A stretch of 64,000 nucleotides of DNA, taken from positions 1-64,000 of the forward strand of contig NZ_JBARWZ010000286.1 of the NCBI RefSeq assembly GCF_049647105.1. The letters run 5' to 3'. Origin of the DNA: Actinophytocola sp049647105. Its GTDB lineage: Bacteria > Actinomycetota > Actinomycetes > Mycobacteriales > Pseudonocardiaceae. This document shows, one piece after another, positions 25,400 through 34,483 of this stretch. Under the pieces are notes generated by a model. That model did not search any database, had not been told where the DNA came from, and was given only the letters and a program-made list of their open reading frames with translations. The stretch's first letter is position 1, and each line of letters begins with the position of its first letter. The position numbers and the translations under genes are program-made.

Positions 25400-26659
25400 T
25401 CACGGCTGTTCCCGGACCTCGGTGTCGGCGCCCCTGGCAACTCGTTCGGGCGGGGCGCGGACGTCCTCCGGATCGGCGAGCCACCGCAGCAGCGGGCCGG
25501 CCATGGCCGTCGTCACGACAGCCATCACGACCATCAGGGAGTACAGGTTCGCATCCAGCACACCCATCTGCAGGCCGACGCCGAGTGCGATGAGTTCGGT
25601 GAGGCCGCGAGTGTTCATCAGTGTGGCCAGCACGGCGGAACGTCGCGCCGCCATCCCTTGTGTCCTGGCGGCTACCCAGGTGCCGCCGAACTTCCCGGCG
25701 GTCGCGACAACCATGATCAGTACGAGCTCCACCCACCCCGTCGTGTCCACAGTGGACAGATTGACGCTGAATCCCGCGACGATGAAGTACACCGGCAGTA
25801 GCAACGACGACATGACACTCGTGGACCGCAACACCTCCGCGCGGAACTCGAGCCCGTCGAACCTGGGTACCACCAGGCCGAACAGGAACGCGCCGAAGAC
25901 CGCGTGCAGACCGAGCAGCTGGGTGATCGCGGCGGAGCCGAACGCCCCGACGAGCACGACGACGAGACTGCCCGCCCGCAGCTGACCCGCGCTCGTCCTC
26001 AGGTACCGCACCAGCAACGGGCGTACGAAGCTGACCAACACCGCGGCGTACGGCACGGCAAGGAGCACCAGCCAGCTGTTGTGCCGGTCCTGACCGGCGA
26101 TCATCTGCAGGATCGCGAGCATCGTCCACGCGAACAGATCGCACACCGCGGCCGAACTCAGCGCGATCACACCGATCCTGCTCTGGCTCATGCCCCGGTC
26201 GGTCAAGATGCGGGCCAGCACCGGGAACGCGGTCACCGACACCGCGACGCCGATGAACAACGTGAAGACGAGCGGGTCCGCCGGAGCGTGCTGGGACGCG
26301 AGGTAGAACGACAGCAGCACGCCGAGAGCGAACGGCACGAGGGTGCCGCCCGCCACGGTCGCCCCGGTGATCCGCGTACACCCGCGCAGCCGGCTGAAGT
26401 CGAACTCCAGCCCCACCACGAACATGAACAGAACCAGGCCCAGGTTCGCCAGCGCGGACAGGTACGGCCGCACGTCCATCGGGAACAACGCGCCGGAGAT
26501 GGCGCCGTGGAACAGGGTTGGCCCGAGAAGGATGCCGAGGAGGATCTCGCCGAGCACCGCGGGCTGACCGCAGGCTCTGGCGAGCCGCCCGACCATTCTG
26601 GCCAGCAGGACGATCAACGCGAGGTCCGCGAGGAAGATCGCCATGTTCAGTTCTGACAC
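25400..26659 (-). CDS. Cation:proton antiporter (CPA2 / KefB-like)
   Basis: 419 aa from GTG 26659 (GGGGGAG just upstream; ATG 26644 is an alternative). It has about 12 membrane helices with the Na+/H+ exchanger fold: LGEILLGILLGPTLF, NLGLVLFMFVVGLEF, VSVTAFPVLARIL, LLPVYFIVAGFSV, NTRGLTELIALGVG. It has no TrkA-N/RCK domain. It is on the same strand and 40 bp from the sugar 4-ketoreductase, so it is probably the last gene of the deoxysugar operon. It may support export or ion balance during antibiotic production; this is inference. It marks my provisional left border of the cluster. Confidence 0.85.
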   Translation of the reverse strand: MSELNMAIFLADLALIVLLARMVGRLARACGQPAVLGEILLGILLGPTLFHGAISGALFPMDVRPYLSALANLGLVLFMFVVGLEFDFSRLRGCTRITGATVAGGTLVPFALGVLLSFYLASQHAPADPLVFTLFIGVAVSVTAFPVLARILTDRGMSQSRIGVIALSSAAVCDLFAWTMLAILQMIAGQDRHNSWLVLLAVPYAAVLVSFVRPLLVRYLRTSAGQLRAGSLVVVLVGAFGSAAITQLLGLHAVFGAFLFGLVVPRFDGLEFRAEVLRSTSVMSSLLLPVYFIVAGFSVNLSTVDTTGWVELVLIMVVATAGKFGGTWVAARTQGMAARRSAVLATLMNTRGLTELIALGVGLQMGVLDANLYSLMVVMAVVTTAMAGPLLRWLADPEDVRAPPERVARGADTEVREQP

Positions 26660-26699
26660 CGCTCCCCCGTTACATGTCGCGCACAGCTGTCCTGATTGG

Positions 26700-27638
26700 T
26701 CACCGGGTGCCCTGCACGGGCTCCCTTCTGTCCGGCACCCGGTCCAGCACCTCGCGCCACAGCGCGTGGACCGAGTCGTGCAGGGTCCGGCGTGGTGTCC
26801 AACCGAGCAGGTCCCGCGCGCGCCGGGGGTCGACCCGCGTCCAGTCGTCAGTGCCCGATGGCGGATCGGGGGCGGGCAGCTCCACCACGGTGGCCGGCAC
26901 CCCGCTCGCCTTGATGAACAGATCGACCAGTGTGCGTACCGGGACGGCTTCGCCGCTACCAATGCTGATCGGCGCGTGCCGGCCGGTGAGCCGCGTCGCG
27001 GAGCAGACCGCGTCGGCGACGTCCCGGACGTCCACGTAGTCCCGGTGGTCGCGCAGCGCGGTCAGCTCGATGGTCGCCGCCTCGCCGCGGCCCGCCGCGG
27101 CGGCCAGCCGGTCGGCCACCAGGCCGAGCAGGCTGGCGGCCGGTGTGCCGGGGCCGGTGACGTTGGCTATCCGGAGTACCAACGCGTCCACCGTCCCCGC
27201 TTCCTCGGCCGACCGCACCGCCAGGGTCGCGGCCAGCTTGCTCCGGTTGTAGGTGTTGGCGGGCCGGGACTCCAGCACCGAGCCGAGGTGCACCAGTCGT
27301 GGCACCAGCCGGGTCCCGGCCAGCGCCGCCAGGATGTGCCGGGTCGCCCCGGCGCAGCTGGCCTCCAGGTCTCGGCCGGTCAGGCCCCACTTGCCGCCGG
27401 TGGCGTTGACCACCACGCCAGGGCGCTCGGCGGCCAGCACGGCGGCCAGTTCCCCGGTCGGCACTCCGGCGACGTCGATGGCCAGGAAGCGGCACCCCGG
27501 GGCGAGCCGCCGGGGCGCGTTCCTCGCCACGACGAGCACGTCACGTCCCTCGGCGGCGAGGCCCTCGGCGATCCAGCGACCAAGGAAGCCGGTGCCGCCG
27601 AACACGACGACGCGATCGTGACCTCGACCGTCACTCAA
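26700..27638 (-). CDS. NDP-hexose 4-ketoreductase (extended SDR)
   Basis: 312 aa. It starts with TTG 27638, overlapping the preceding stop as TTGA, with AGGAGG 5 bp upstream; no ATG/GTG in this frame is better. Extended SDR features: GGTGFLG, ATGGKW, YNRSK as the YxxxK catalytic pair, DYVDVRDVADAV. This is typical of enzymes that reduce the 4-keto group of NDP-deoxyhexoses as the last step. It follows the 2,3-dehydratase and 3-ketoreductase, so the operon can make a 2,6-dideoxyhexose (D-olivose type) from NDP-4-keto-6-deoxyglucose. Confidence 0.82.
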   Translation of the reverse strand: MSDGRGHDRVVVFGGTGFLGRWIAEGLAAEGRDVLVVARNAPRRLAPGCRFLAIDVAGVPTGELAAVLAAERPGVVVNATGGKWGLTGRDLEASCAGATRHILAALAGTRLVPRLVHLGSVLESRPANTYNRSKLAATLAVRSAEEAGTVDALVLRIANVTGPGTPAASLLGLVADRLAAAAGRGEAATIELTALRDHRDYVDVRDVADAVCSATRLTGRHAPISIGSGEAVPVRTLVDLFIKASGVPATVVELPAPDPPSGTDDWTRVDPRRARDLLGWTPRRTLHDSVHALWREVLDRVPDRREPVQGTR

Positions 27639-28690
27639 CTGTGCCTCCTGATCAGCTGGCCGTTCCGGCCGGCGAGCCGCTGTCCCGCCAGCAGCGGGCG
27701 CGCGCGGTCCCGGACCTCGTCGACCAACCTGGCCAGGGTGGCGATCTGCGCCGCGCGGTCGACCGCCTCCCTGCCGGTGCGCACCGCCGCGATGAACTCG
27801 CGCAGGGTGTTGGCGAACTGGTCCTCCGGCGGCAGGACCAGCTCACGGGTCTCGTCGCGGCGCCGCACCCGAACCGTCGGCCGCCAGGCCGGGGGCGGGG
27901 TGTACGCGCGATCGACGAAGATCGACCCACGGCTTCCCCACAGCGTGTATTCGCAGCGGTAGCCGTGCTGGAAGCCGAACTCGACCTGGGCGGTGCGCCC
28001 GTCCGCCGAGCACAGCAGCGCGCTGCCCGCCACGTCGACCCCGCACTCGGGGTCCTCGGTGAGAGTCGCGGCGACCACTTCCAGCTCCGGCCCGAGGAAC
28101 ATCCTCGCCGCGCTCAGCGGGTACACCGCGGCGTCGAGCAGCGCACCGCCGCCGAGGTCCGGCCGATACCGGATGTCCCTGGGGTTCAACGGCGGGAAGC
28201 CGAACACGCCGTGCACCGAGCGCAGGTCACCGATCTCGCCCGCGTCCACCAGGTCCGCGACGGCGGAGTGCAGGCCGTGCCGCACGAACGTGAGGTTCTC
28301 CATCAGTGTCAGGCCCCGTGCCCTCGCGAGGGCGAACACCTCGGCGGTGTCCTCGGACCGGGTGGTCAGCGGCTTCTCCACGAGCGCGTGCTTGCCCGCG
28401 TCGAAGGCACGCACGATCCACTCCCGGTGCAGCCCGGCGGGCAGCGGGACGTATACCGCGTCGACGTCCGGCGAGTCCAGCAGCGCCTGGTAGCCGGACA
28501 CGACCTTGCCACCGAACTCTTCAGCGAACACCTTGGCCTTGTCCGTGTCCCTGGCCGCGACGGCGACCAGTTCGGCCGCGGGCTCGGCCCTGATCACCGG
28601 GAGGGTGCGGCGCCAGGCGATGTCGGCGCAGCCGAGCAGGCCGATGCGGACCGGACGGGGAACTGCGGCTCGATCCGGCACGGTGGTCAC
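27635..28690 (-). CDS. NDP-hexose 3-ketoreductase (Gfo/Idh/MocA family)
   Basis: 351 aa from GTG 28690, overlapping the 2,3-dehydratase stop as GTGA. It has an N-terminal Rossmann fold (IGLLGCADIAWRRTLP), the family motif GKHALVEKPLT carrying the catalytic Lys, and a C-terminal alpha/beta domain with FPPLNPRDIRYRPDLGGGALLDAAVYP. This is the KijD10/TylC1-type enzyme that reduces the 3-keto group left by 2,3-dehydration. Gene order and overlap with the 2,3-dehydratase make the assignment strong. Confidence 0.9.
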   Translation of the reverse strand: MTTVPDRAAVPRPVRIGLLGCADIAWRRTLPVIRAEPAAELVAVAARDTDKAKVFAEEFGGKVVSGYQALLDSPDVDAVYVPLPAGLHREWIVRAFDAGKHALVEKPLTTRSEDTAEVFALARARGLTLMENLTFVRHGLHSAVADLVDAGEIGDLRSVHGVFGFPPLNPRDIRYRPDLGGGALLDAAVYPLSAARMFLGPELEVVAATLTEDPECGVDVAGSALLCSADGRTAQVEFGFQHGYRCEYTLWGSRGSIFVDRAYTPPPAWRPTVRVRRRDETRELVLPPEDQFANTLREFIAAVRTGREAVDRAAQIATLARLVDEVRDRARPLLAGQRLAGRNGQLIRRHS

Positions 28691-30075
28691 CACAGACTGT
28701 GTAGGCAGGCCACCAGGCTGCGGGCTTCCACGTTGACGTAGTAGCCGTGCCGCAGCAGACCGGTGAGCTGGTGTGCGGTGACCCAGCAGTACTCGTCCGG
28801 CACCTCGATCGGCACGTCGTCGCCCGCGTCCACCAGCAGGTAGCGGTTCTGCGACTGGAAGAACCGGCCGCCCTCCTCGGACAGGATCGTGTCGTAGAGG
28901 ATGCGTTTGGCAGGCGCGTGCCGAACGTAGTCCAGGAACGTGGGCTGGGGATCGGGGTAGTTGCCCGGGTTGCACTGGACGCTGGGACCCATCTCCATGG
29001 CGTCCAGGAGGCCCGCCTGGTATCGCGCGTGCACCAGCAGGTGGGCGACCCCGCCGATGTCCTTCACGACGAAGGCCACGATGCCCTGCCCGGTCGGGTA
29101 GAGCAGCGGCTGGTGCCACTCGCTGACCTCGCGGTCGTCGGTGCGCACGCTGACGCCGACGATGCGGAAGTACTTCCCGTCGTCGTGGAAGATCTCCTCT
29201 GGCGTGTGCTGCCAGCCGGGCAGCGCGGACAGCGGCGTACGCCGGACCGCCAGCTCATGCTTGCTCTTGGCGGCGGTGAACCAGCTCAGCACCGACTCGG
29301 CGTTGTGCAGTGGGGTGCCGTCGCCACTGATGGACCTGGCCAGCGCCGTAGCCATGCCGTCGGCGGCGAGCCTGCCCCGGTCCTCGGCGAAGAAGGAGGC
29401 GGGCAGGCAGGACAGCACGGTGCGGGTGTCCATGTTGACCAGACCGTCGATCCGCAGCAGGCTGCGCAGCTCGTCCAACGGCATCCAGTAGTGGCCGTCC
29501 TCGGCCACCACCGAGTCGTCGACCTCGACGATGATGTTCCGGTTGCGCTTGCGCAGGAACCACGAGCCCTGCTCGGACTGGAGCACGTCGGCCACCACCG
29601 ATCCCGCGCGCGGGTCGGTGAAGTGGTCCAGGTACTTCGTCCGGCTTCCCCTGTGCACCCTGGTGTAGTTGCTGCGGGTCGCCTGAACCGTCGGCGAGAG
29701 CTGCATCGAGTTGAAGTTGCCCGGCTCCATCTTCGCCTGCACCAGCGCGAACGGGACACCGTCGACGGACTTCACCAGCAGACCGAGGATGCCGATCTCG
29801 GGCTGGTTGATGATCGGCTGGCTCCACTCGGAGATCGGACCGTACGAGGAGCGCACGTGCAGCCCCTCGACGCCGAAGAACCGCCCGCTGTCGTGCGTCA
29901 GGTTCCCGGTGGCCTCGTCGAACGACCACCCTGGCAGCTCGTTGAGCGGCGTGCGTTCCACCTGGCAGGCCGTGACGCGCATCCGCTCGGCAAACCAGGA
30001 CAGGAACTCCTTGCTCACCCCGTTCGGATGGGTCGCGGTATCGCGTTGCCCGGCCAGCTCGGCAGAGGTCATCAC
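28687..30075 (-). CDS. NDP-hexose 2,3-dehydratase
   Basis: 462 aa from GTG 30075, overlapping the previous stop (ATG 30072 also possible). It is made of two homologous halves, as is usual for this family: RTPLNELPGWSFDEATGNLTHDSGRFF and RTPLSALPGWQHTPEEIFHDDGKYF, each followed by a SEW-Q-P and a Q-x-x-x-G-x-x-x-x-M-x-x-x-P-x-V-Q block. It removes the 2-OH of NDP-4-keto-6-deoxyglucose, starting the 2,6-dideoxysugar branch (AviS/AviT group function in avilamycin). Part of the minus-strand operon 31133-25400. Confidence 0.93.
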   Translation of the reverse strand: MMTSAELAGQRDTATHPNGVSKEFLSWFAERMRVTACQVERTPLNELPGWSFDEATGNLTHDSGRFFGVEGLHVRSSYGPISEWSQPIINQPEIGILGLLVKSVDGVPFALVQAKMEPGNFNSMQLSPTVQATRSNYTRVHRGSRTKYLDHFTDPRAGSVVADVLQSEQGSWFLRKRNRNIIVEVDDSVVAEDGHYWMPLDELRSLLRIDGLVNMDTRTVLSCLPASFFAEDRGRLAADGMATALARSISGDGTPLHNAESVLSWFTAAKSKHELAVRRTPLSALPGWQHTPEEIFHDDGKYFRIVGVSVRTDDREVSEWHQPLLYPTGQGIVAFVVKDIGGVAHLLVHARYQAGLLDAMEMGPSVQCNPGNYPDPQPTFLDYVRHAPAKRILYDTILSEEGGRFFQSQNRYLLVDAGDDVPIEVPDEYCWVTAHQLTGLLRHGYYVNVEARSLVACLHSLW

Positions 30076-31133
30076 ATGTCCTTAAGTGGCTCGGGAAGGC
30101 GGTTCACCACTGCGTCGCCGAGTTCGCGCACGGGGTCAGCGGAGTCCCGCTGAGCCGACGACAACAGGCGCAGGTCGCTGTCGACCATCTGGGCGATCAT
30201 CTCCTCGAACGAGACCGCCGACTTCCAGCCGAGCTTCGTCCTGGCCTTCGCCGGGTCGGCACACAGCAGGTCGACCTCGGCGGGGCGCAACAGGCCGTTG
30301 TCGACCACGACGTAGTCGCGCCAGTTCAGGCCGACGTGCGAGAAGGCCAGGTCGGCCAGCTCGCGGACGCTGTGCGTGATGCCGGTGCCGAGCACGAAGT
30401 CCTCCGGCTCGTCCTGGGCCAGCATCATCGTCATCCCGCGCACGTAGTCCCCGACGAAACCCCAGTCCCGCGCGGCTTCCAGGTTGCCGAGTCGCAGCTC
30501 GTCGCGGAGTCCCAGCTTGATCGCGGCCGCGCCGAGTGAGACCTTCCTGGTCACGAACTCCGTTCCGCGAATTGGCGACTCGTGGTTGAACAGAATGCCG
30601 GAAACGGCGAACATGCCGTACGACTCGCGGTAGTTCTGCACCGTGTAGTGGCCGAAGGCCTTCGCCACCCCATATGGACTTCGCGGGTGGAACGGAGTCA
30701 GCTCGTTCTGCGGAGACTCCCGGATCTTTCCGAACATCTCCGACGACGAGGCCTGGTAGAAACGCGGTTGTCCAGCGTCCCATGACCGCGACGACGAACC
30801 CATTCCCGCGACTATTCTCAGGGCCTCCAGCAGGCGCAGCACTCCCATGCCGGTGACCTCCGCGGTCACCGTCGACTGGCGCCAGGAGATGGGCACGTAG
30901 GACAGCGCCCCGAGGTTGTAGACCTCGTCCGGCTTGGCCGTGTCGACCGCGTCGACCAGGCTCGCCTGGTCGAGCAGATCGCCGCTGAGCAGCCGAACCC
31001 GAGGATCGGGTGCCCGCTGTCGCCGCGCGGAGAGTGTGCTCTGGCCGCGTACCAGTCCGAATACCTCATAGCCTGCTTCGAGGAGATGCTCCGCGAGATA
31101 GGTACCGTCCTGGCCCGTGATTCCGGTGATCAA
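30072..31133 (-). CDS. GDP-mannose 4,6-dehydratase-like protein
   Basis: 353 aa as read from TTG 31133. The conserved N-terminal TGITGQDGTYLAEHLLE shows the frame reaches the normal start region, but no ATG/GTG exists, and the frame opens only ~33 bp further upstream. GMD features: NLGALSYVPISW, YQASSSEMFGKI with catalytic S/S-E, YGVAKAF (YxxxK), NHESPIRGTEFVTRK, ARDWGFVGDYV. It would give GDP-4-keto-6-deoxymannose, pointing to a GDP-sugar-derived residue beside dTDP-sugars, or it may accept another NDP-sugar. A TATAAT box at 31300-31305 (minus) and a CTAG box lie upstream. Confidence 0.85.
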   Translation of the reverse strand: MITGITGQDGTYLAEHLLEAGYEVFGLVRGQSTLSARRQRAPDPRVRLLSGDLLDQASLVDAVDTAKPDEVYNLGALSYVPISWRQSTVTAEVTGMGVLRLLEALRIVAGMGSSSRSWDAGQPRFYQASSSEMFGKIRESPQNELTPFHPRSPYGVAKAFGHYTVQNYRESYGMFAVSGILFNHESPIRGTEFVTRKVSLGAAAIKLGLRDELRLGNLEAARDWGFVGDYVRGMTMMLAQDEPEDFVLGTGITHSVRELADLAFSHVGLNWRDYVVVDNGLLRPAEVDLLCADPAKARTKLGWKSAVSFEEMIAQMVDSDLRLLSSAQRDSADPVRELGDAVVNRLPEPLKDM

Positions 31134-31299
31134 TGCTCGCCTAGTCAGGGTAATCTCCCGCCATCAAACCACCGGCCTTGGGCTTGGCCAGGGCTGGCGG
31201 TGAACTACCGATCCGCACCAAGACAAAGTTTTGGTGTATCACCCGTTGTCTCTGTCGACAATACGCGACTTTCTTACCGCGATCACCAGTCAGGAAAGC

Positions 31300-31314
31300 A
31301 TTATAGGGAGGCCA
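31300..31314 (-). promoter_or_regulatory. Candidate promoter of the deoxysugar operon
   Basis: On the minus strand CTAGT is followed after 8 bp by a consensus TATAAT (31305-31300), upstream of the GMD-like gene. The rest of 31134-31431 holds only this promoter region and the terminator at 31355-31399. Confidence 0.5.
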
Positions 31315-31354
31315 CTAGAGTTGCTTACGTCGTCGTACTCGCGACTTGACGGCA

Positions 31355-31399
31355 CGAGATGGCCGCATTGGCCTGATTCGCGCCAATGCGGCCATCTCG
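31355..31399 (-). terminator. Hairpin terminator after the O-methyltransferase gene
   Basis: A perfect 18-bp stem (31355-31372 with 31382-31399), loop 9 nt, 33 bp beyond the stop of the O-methyltransferase gene and upstream of the next operon's promoter. Confidence 0.75.
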
Positions 31400-31431
31400 T
31401 CGACCTGGGGTCGGTCACTCTGGTCAATCAA

Positions 31432-32502
31432 TCAGTCGAGGCTGATTTCGATGCAGTGGAAGTTGGTCGTCGTCAGCGGGCTGGTCCGGTCGAGCCGCAG
31501 GCCCGCTTCGGCACAGAGGGCGGCGAAGTCCGCGTGGGTTCGCTCTCGCCCCCGGCCGTTGACGAGGAGGTTGAGATCGTTGAGGTAGGTGATGAAGTGT
31601 TGTTCGGATGGCACGGCCCCGGGTGGCACGTTGGGGGGTGGCACTGTGTCGGGCAGCAGGTGTTCGACGACGAGGACGCGGCCGTGTTTCGCGGCGTCGC
31701 GCGCACAGTTACGCAGGATCACGGCCGCCTGTTCGTCGTCCCACCCGTGGAGGACGCTCTTGAGCAGGTACAGGTCGGCGGCCGGGGGGACCTCGGAGAA
31801 GAAGTCGCCCGTCCGGACCTGGCAGCGTGCGGTCAGCCCGGCCGCTGCCAGGGCGTTCACCGCGCCTGCGACACCCGTAGGGGTGTCGTAGACGACACCG
31901 CGTGGGCCGGGGTGCGCGGTCAGGATCTCGGTGAGCGTCGTCCCGTCGCCGCCACCGACGTCGACGATGAGGTCGTGGCGGCCGAAGTCGTACTCGTCGG
32001 CGATCGTCCTGGCGATCCCGCGGGTGCCATGGCTCATCGCCGAGTTGTAGAGCTGGGACAGGTCCGGATGCTCGGCCAGGTAACCGAAGAAGTCGGTGCC
32101 GAAGGTCTTGTCGAAGGCCGGTCCGCCGGTGCGCAGGCTGAACTCCAGGTTCTGCCATGCGGTCGCCATCATCGGATCGGTCAGCATGCGGGCGAGCGGG
32201 TACATCGACCCTGGCTGGTCACGGCGCAGCAACCCGCCCACCGCGGTGAGCGCGAACCGGCCGGGGCCTGGTTCTGTGAGCACGTCAAGGGAGGCGAGCC
32301 CGCGCAGCAGCCGGAGCATCGGCCCTTCCTGGACCCCGAACTCGGCGGCGAGGTCGGCCGCGTCCCGTTCGCCATCACCGATCGCGTCGGGCAGCCGCAG
32401 CCGGACGGCGAGCGCGAACACGTGGGTGGCCATGCCGCCGAACACCAGCCGCAGCACGGTCGGCCATGGCGGGCTCGCGCCCGCTCCGGTGGCGCTACTC
32501 AC
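31432..32502 (-). CDS. SAM-dependent O-methyltransferase (AcmtA/TcmO-type)
   Basis: 356 aa from GTG 32502, overlapping the oxygenase stop (GTGAGTAG). It has the N-terminal helical dimerisation/winged domain of small-molecule O-methyltransferases (FALAVRLRLPDAIGDGERDAADLAAEFGVQEGPMLRLLRGLASL), then the SAM site LIVDVGGGDGTTL, DFF, LLKSVLHGWDDE (catalytic His region) and a C-terminal beta strand. This family methylates phenols. A plausible substrate is the orsellinate hydroxyl, giving the isoeverninate ring of orthosomycins, but that is inference. Confidence 0.88.
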   Translation of the reverse strand: MSSATGAGASPPWPTVLRLVFGGMATHVFALAVRLRLPDAIGDGERDAADLAAEFGVQEGPMLRLLRGLASLDVLTEPGPGRFALTAVGGLLRRDQPGSMYPLARMLTDPMMATAWQNLEFSLRTGGPAFDKTFGTDFFGYLAEHPDLSQLYNSAMSHGTRGIARTIADEYDFGRHDLIVDVGGGDGTTLTEILTAHPGPRGVVYDTPTGVAGAVNALAAAGLTARCQVRTGDFFSEVPPAADLYLLKSVLHGWDDEQAAVILRNCARDAAKHGRVLVVEHLLPDTVPPPNVPPGAVPSEQHFITYLNDLNLLVNGRGRERTHADFAALCAEAGLRLDRTSPLTTTNFHCIEISLD

Positions 32503-33319
32503 GACCGAGCCCGCGCCTGATGGCCCGCTCGACGGCGTTGTGCCGCCCGTCGGCGCGGTCGAGATCGAACTCGCCGACCGGCAGAAGAGAAGGCTGCGCC
32601 ATGAACCGGGGTTCGGTGCCGGTGTTGGTGATCGGGGTGTGCACCAGGAACGGGTGGCACAGGTAGGCGTCGCCTGCCTGGCCGGTGGCCAGGGCCTGGG
32701 GCCGCCCCGCCCCCACCGGGCCGCACTCGAGGTAGGTCCCCTCGGCGCCGTAGGGCTCCAGCAGGCGTGGCACATCCAGGTGCGAGCCCACCCGGAGCAG
32801 GGTGGGCGCGTCCCGCGCCCCGGTGTCGGAGTAGAGGATCAGCACCAGCAACGCCCGGTCCCGGGAGAACACGTTGCAGCGCAGGATCTTGTCGTAGTCC
32901 GGTGGCACGAGCGGGAGCTCACCCTCCCAGTCCTGGCCGCCGCCGGCCTCGGCCTCCGGGGTGAGGAAGCTGGCGTCGATGTGCCAGCCGTAGTCCTCGG
33001 CCCCCTCACGGGCCTTGTCGACGGGGAACCGCACCGGGAACGTCCCGATCAGCTCCAGCGGCCGCCACTGTCCCGGCCCGACGAGCTGGTCATAGGCCTC
33101 GTGCAGTGCCGTGGTGTTGGCGCTGCGCACGAACGCGTCGTCACCACGCACCCCGAGCCTGACGACCTCCCTGTTCCAGGTCGACCGATCGTCGGCGTCC
33201 ATGCCAAGCTGCTTCCACAACAGGCCACGGCACTCGGCGGCGAGTTCGGCGGAGAAAGCGTTCGGCACATGGACAAAACCATCACCGACGAAACTCTCGA
33301 TCTGCTCGACTGTCAGCAA
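32495..33319 (-). CDS. PhyH-family Fe(II)/2-oxoglutarate oxygenase (copy 1)
   Basis: 274 aa from TTG 33319, with GGGAGG 5 bp upstream. It has the iron facial triad HxD in YGWHIDASF and a distal His in LCHPFLVHTP, and a C-terminal Arg in TEPRFMAQ. PhyH-family oxygenases of orthosomycin clusters (AviO1-3, EvdO1/O2/EvdMO1, HygX) close orthoester and methylenedioxy rings. Three are present in this window, as in those clusters. Which ring this one makes cannot be told here. Its promoter (33351-33400) carries the cluster's best CTAG/TATAAC module. Confidence 0.85.
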   Translation of the reverse strand: MLTVEQIESFVGDGFVHVPNAFSAELAAECRGLLWKQLGMDADDRSTWNREVVRLGVRGDDAFVRSANTTALHEAYDQLVGPGQWRPLELIGTFPVRFPVDKAREGAEDYGWHIDASFLTPEAEAGGGQDWEGELPLVPPDYDKILRCNVFSRDRALLVLILYSDTGARDAPTLLRVGSHLDVPRLLEPYGAEGTYLECGPVGAGRPQALATGQAGDAYLCHPFLVHTPITNTGTEPRFMAQPSLLPVGEFDLDRADGRHNAVERAIRRGLGRE

Positions 33320-33350
33320 CCGGGCCTCCCAACCAGAGCCTCCACCCTCC

Positions 33351-33413
33351 GGTTATATCCCGAACAGCCCGGTAACGCTCCACTCCACACAAAAGACTAG
33401 CGATCCCACCAAC
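33351..33413 (-). promoter_or_regulatory. CTAG/TATAAC promoter module upstream of oxygenase 1
   Basis: Read on the minus strand, GGTGGGATCGCTAGTCTTT is followed 38 bp after CTAGT by GGGATATAACC. This block is about 80% identical over 60 bp to 55209-55272 upstream of the GT2 gene on the other strand. No -35 consensus is evident, which suggests activator dependence. Confidence 0.7.
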
Positions 33414-33438
33414 ACCCCTGGCCGACTCGGCACAGAGG

Positions 33439-34371
33439 TCAGCTCACGGTCCCGATCCCCCGCTGGCGAGCGATCTCGTACAACGTGATGGACCCCGCCA
33501 CCGCGGCGTTCAGCGAACTCGCCGACCCAACCATGGGAATCCGGACCACCGCGTCGCAGTTCTCCGCCCAGAAAGCGCTCATCCCCACGCTCTCGTTGCC
33601 GACCAGGAGAGCGGTCGGCGTGCGGAAGTCGTGGTCCCAGAGGTCGGTGGTGGCGTCCTCACTGGTCCCGACCAGCACGACGGACTCGATGGTGCGCAAC
33701 CATTCGACGACCGAGGCGGGTGTCTCGGCGCGGACGACCGGCACGGCGAACATCGAGCCGCGACTCGCCCGGACCGTCTTCGGGTCGTAGAGGTCGGCGG
33801 CCCGGCCCGCCATGACCACGCCGTCGGCACCCAGCGCGTCGGCCGAACGCAGGAGCGAGCCGACGTTGCCGGGACTGCCGGGGCGGTCCAGCACCACGAC
33901 CACCCCGTTCTGGCGCACCCGGATCCGCGTGAGGTCGTCGGGCGGGATGGCCACGACCGCGATCAGCTCGGCGGTGTCCTCGTCCTTCTCGCCGAGTTCG
34001 TGCAGCAGTTCGGGGCTGAGGCGAACCACCTCGTCGGCAACTCCCCCGCCGACCAGGTCACGAGCCCACTGCGACTTCAGGTTCCCCGCGTGCAGCAGCG
34101 TCCGGATCCGCCAGTGGTGCGCGATCGCCTCGCTGATCGGCCGCACCCCCTGCACCAGGAACTCACCCCGTCGATGCCTGGTGTTCCGGTTGGTGAGCAG
34201 CGCCTCCCACTGCTGGAACCGGGCGTTGCGGCGCTCCACCCGGGACTCACCGCCACGGGCGTCGGTCCCGGTCCGCGCTGACGCGTCGGTCGATGGCCGC
34301 TGCTGGCGCGCTGGCTTGCGGTGATCGCGGGTTCCTCGACGGTCCCTCGGATCACGCCTGACGTTGGACAT
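33439..34371 (-). CDS. aviRb: 23S rRNA 2'-O-ribose methyltransferase, orthosomycin self-resistance
   Basis: 310 aa. A SpoU/TrmH-family SPOUT enzyme with the three knot motifs: GNVGSLLRSADALGADGVVM, LLVGNESVGMS and VRIPMVGSASSLNAAVAGSITLYE. The N-terminal substrate-binding region is RFQQWEALLTNRNTRHRRGEFLVQGVRPI. The protein closely follows what I know of AviRb, which methylates the ribose of 23S rRNA U2479 and blocks avilamycin binding. A basic, low-complexity extension (residues 1-45) precedes it. Its location inside the cluster makes self-resistance the obvious role. The companion base methyltransferase AviRa is not seen in this window. Confidence 0.85.
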   Translation of the reverse strand: MSNVRRDPRDRRGTRDHRKPARQQRPSTDASARTGTDARGGESRVERRNARFQQWEALLTNRNTRHRRGEFLVQGVRPISEAIAHHWRIRTLLHAGNLKSQWARDLVGGGVADEVVRLSPELLHELGEKDEDTAELIAVVAIPPDDLTRIRVRQNGVVVVLDRPGSPGNVGSLLRSADALGADGVVMAGRAADLYDPKTVRASRGSMFAVPVVRAETPASVVEWLRTIESVVLVGTSEDATTDLWDHDFRTPTALLVGNESVGMSAFWAENCDAVVRIPMVGSASSLNAAVAGSITLYEIARQRGIGTVS

Positions 34372-34483
34372 GGCTCATCTCTCTTGGGAACGGGACCGGC
34401 AGGTGCCCCAAGGCTAACAACGTCGGCCGGACGTGCCCATCGGAGGTGGGCGGGCGGTGCGATCGGCAAGTATGAGAAAACTG

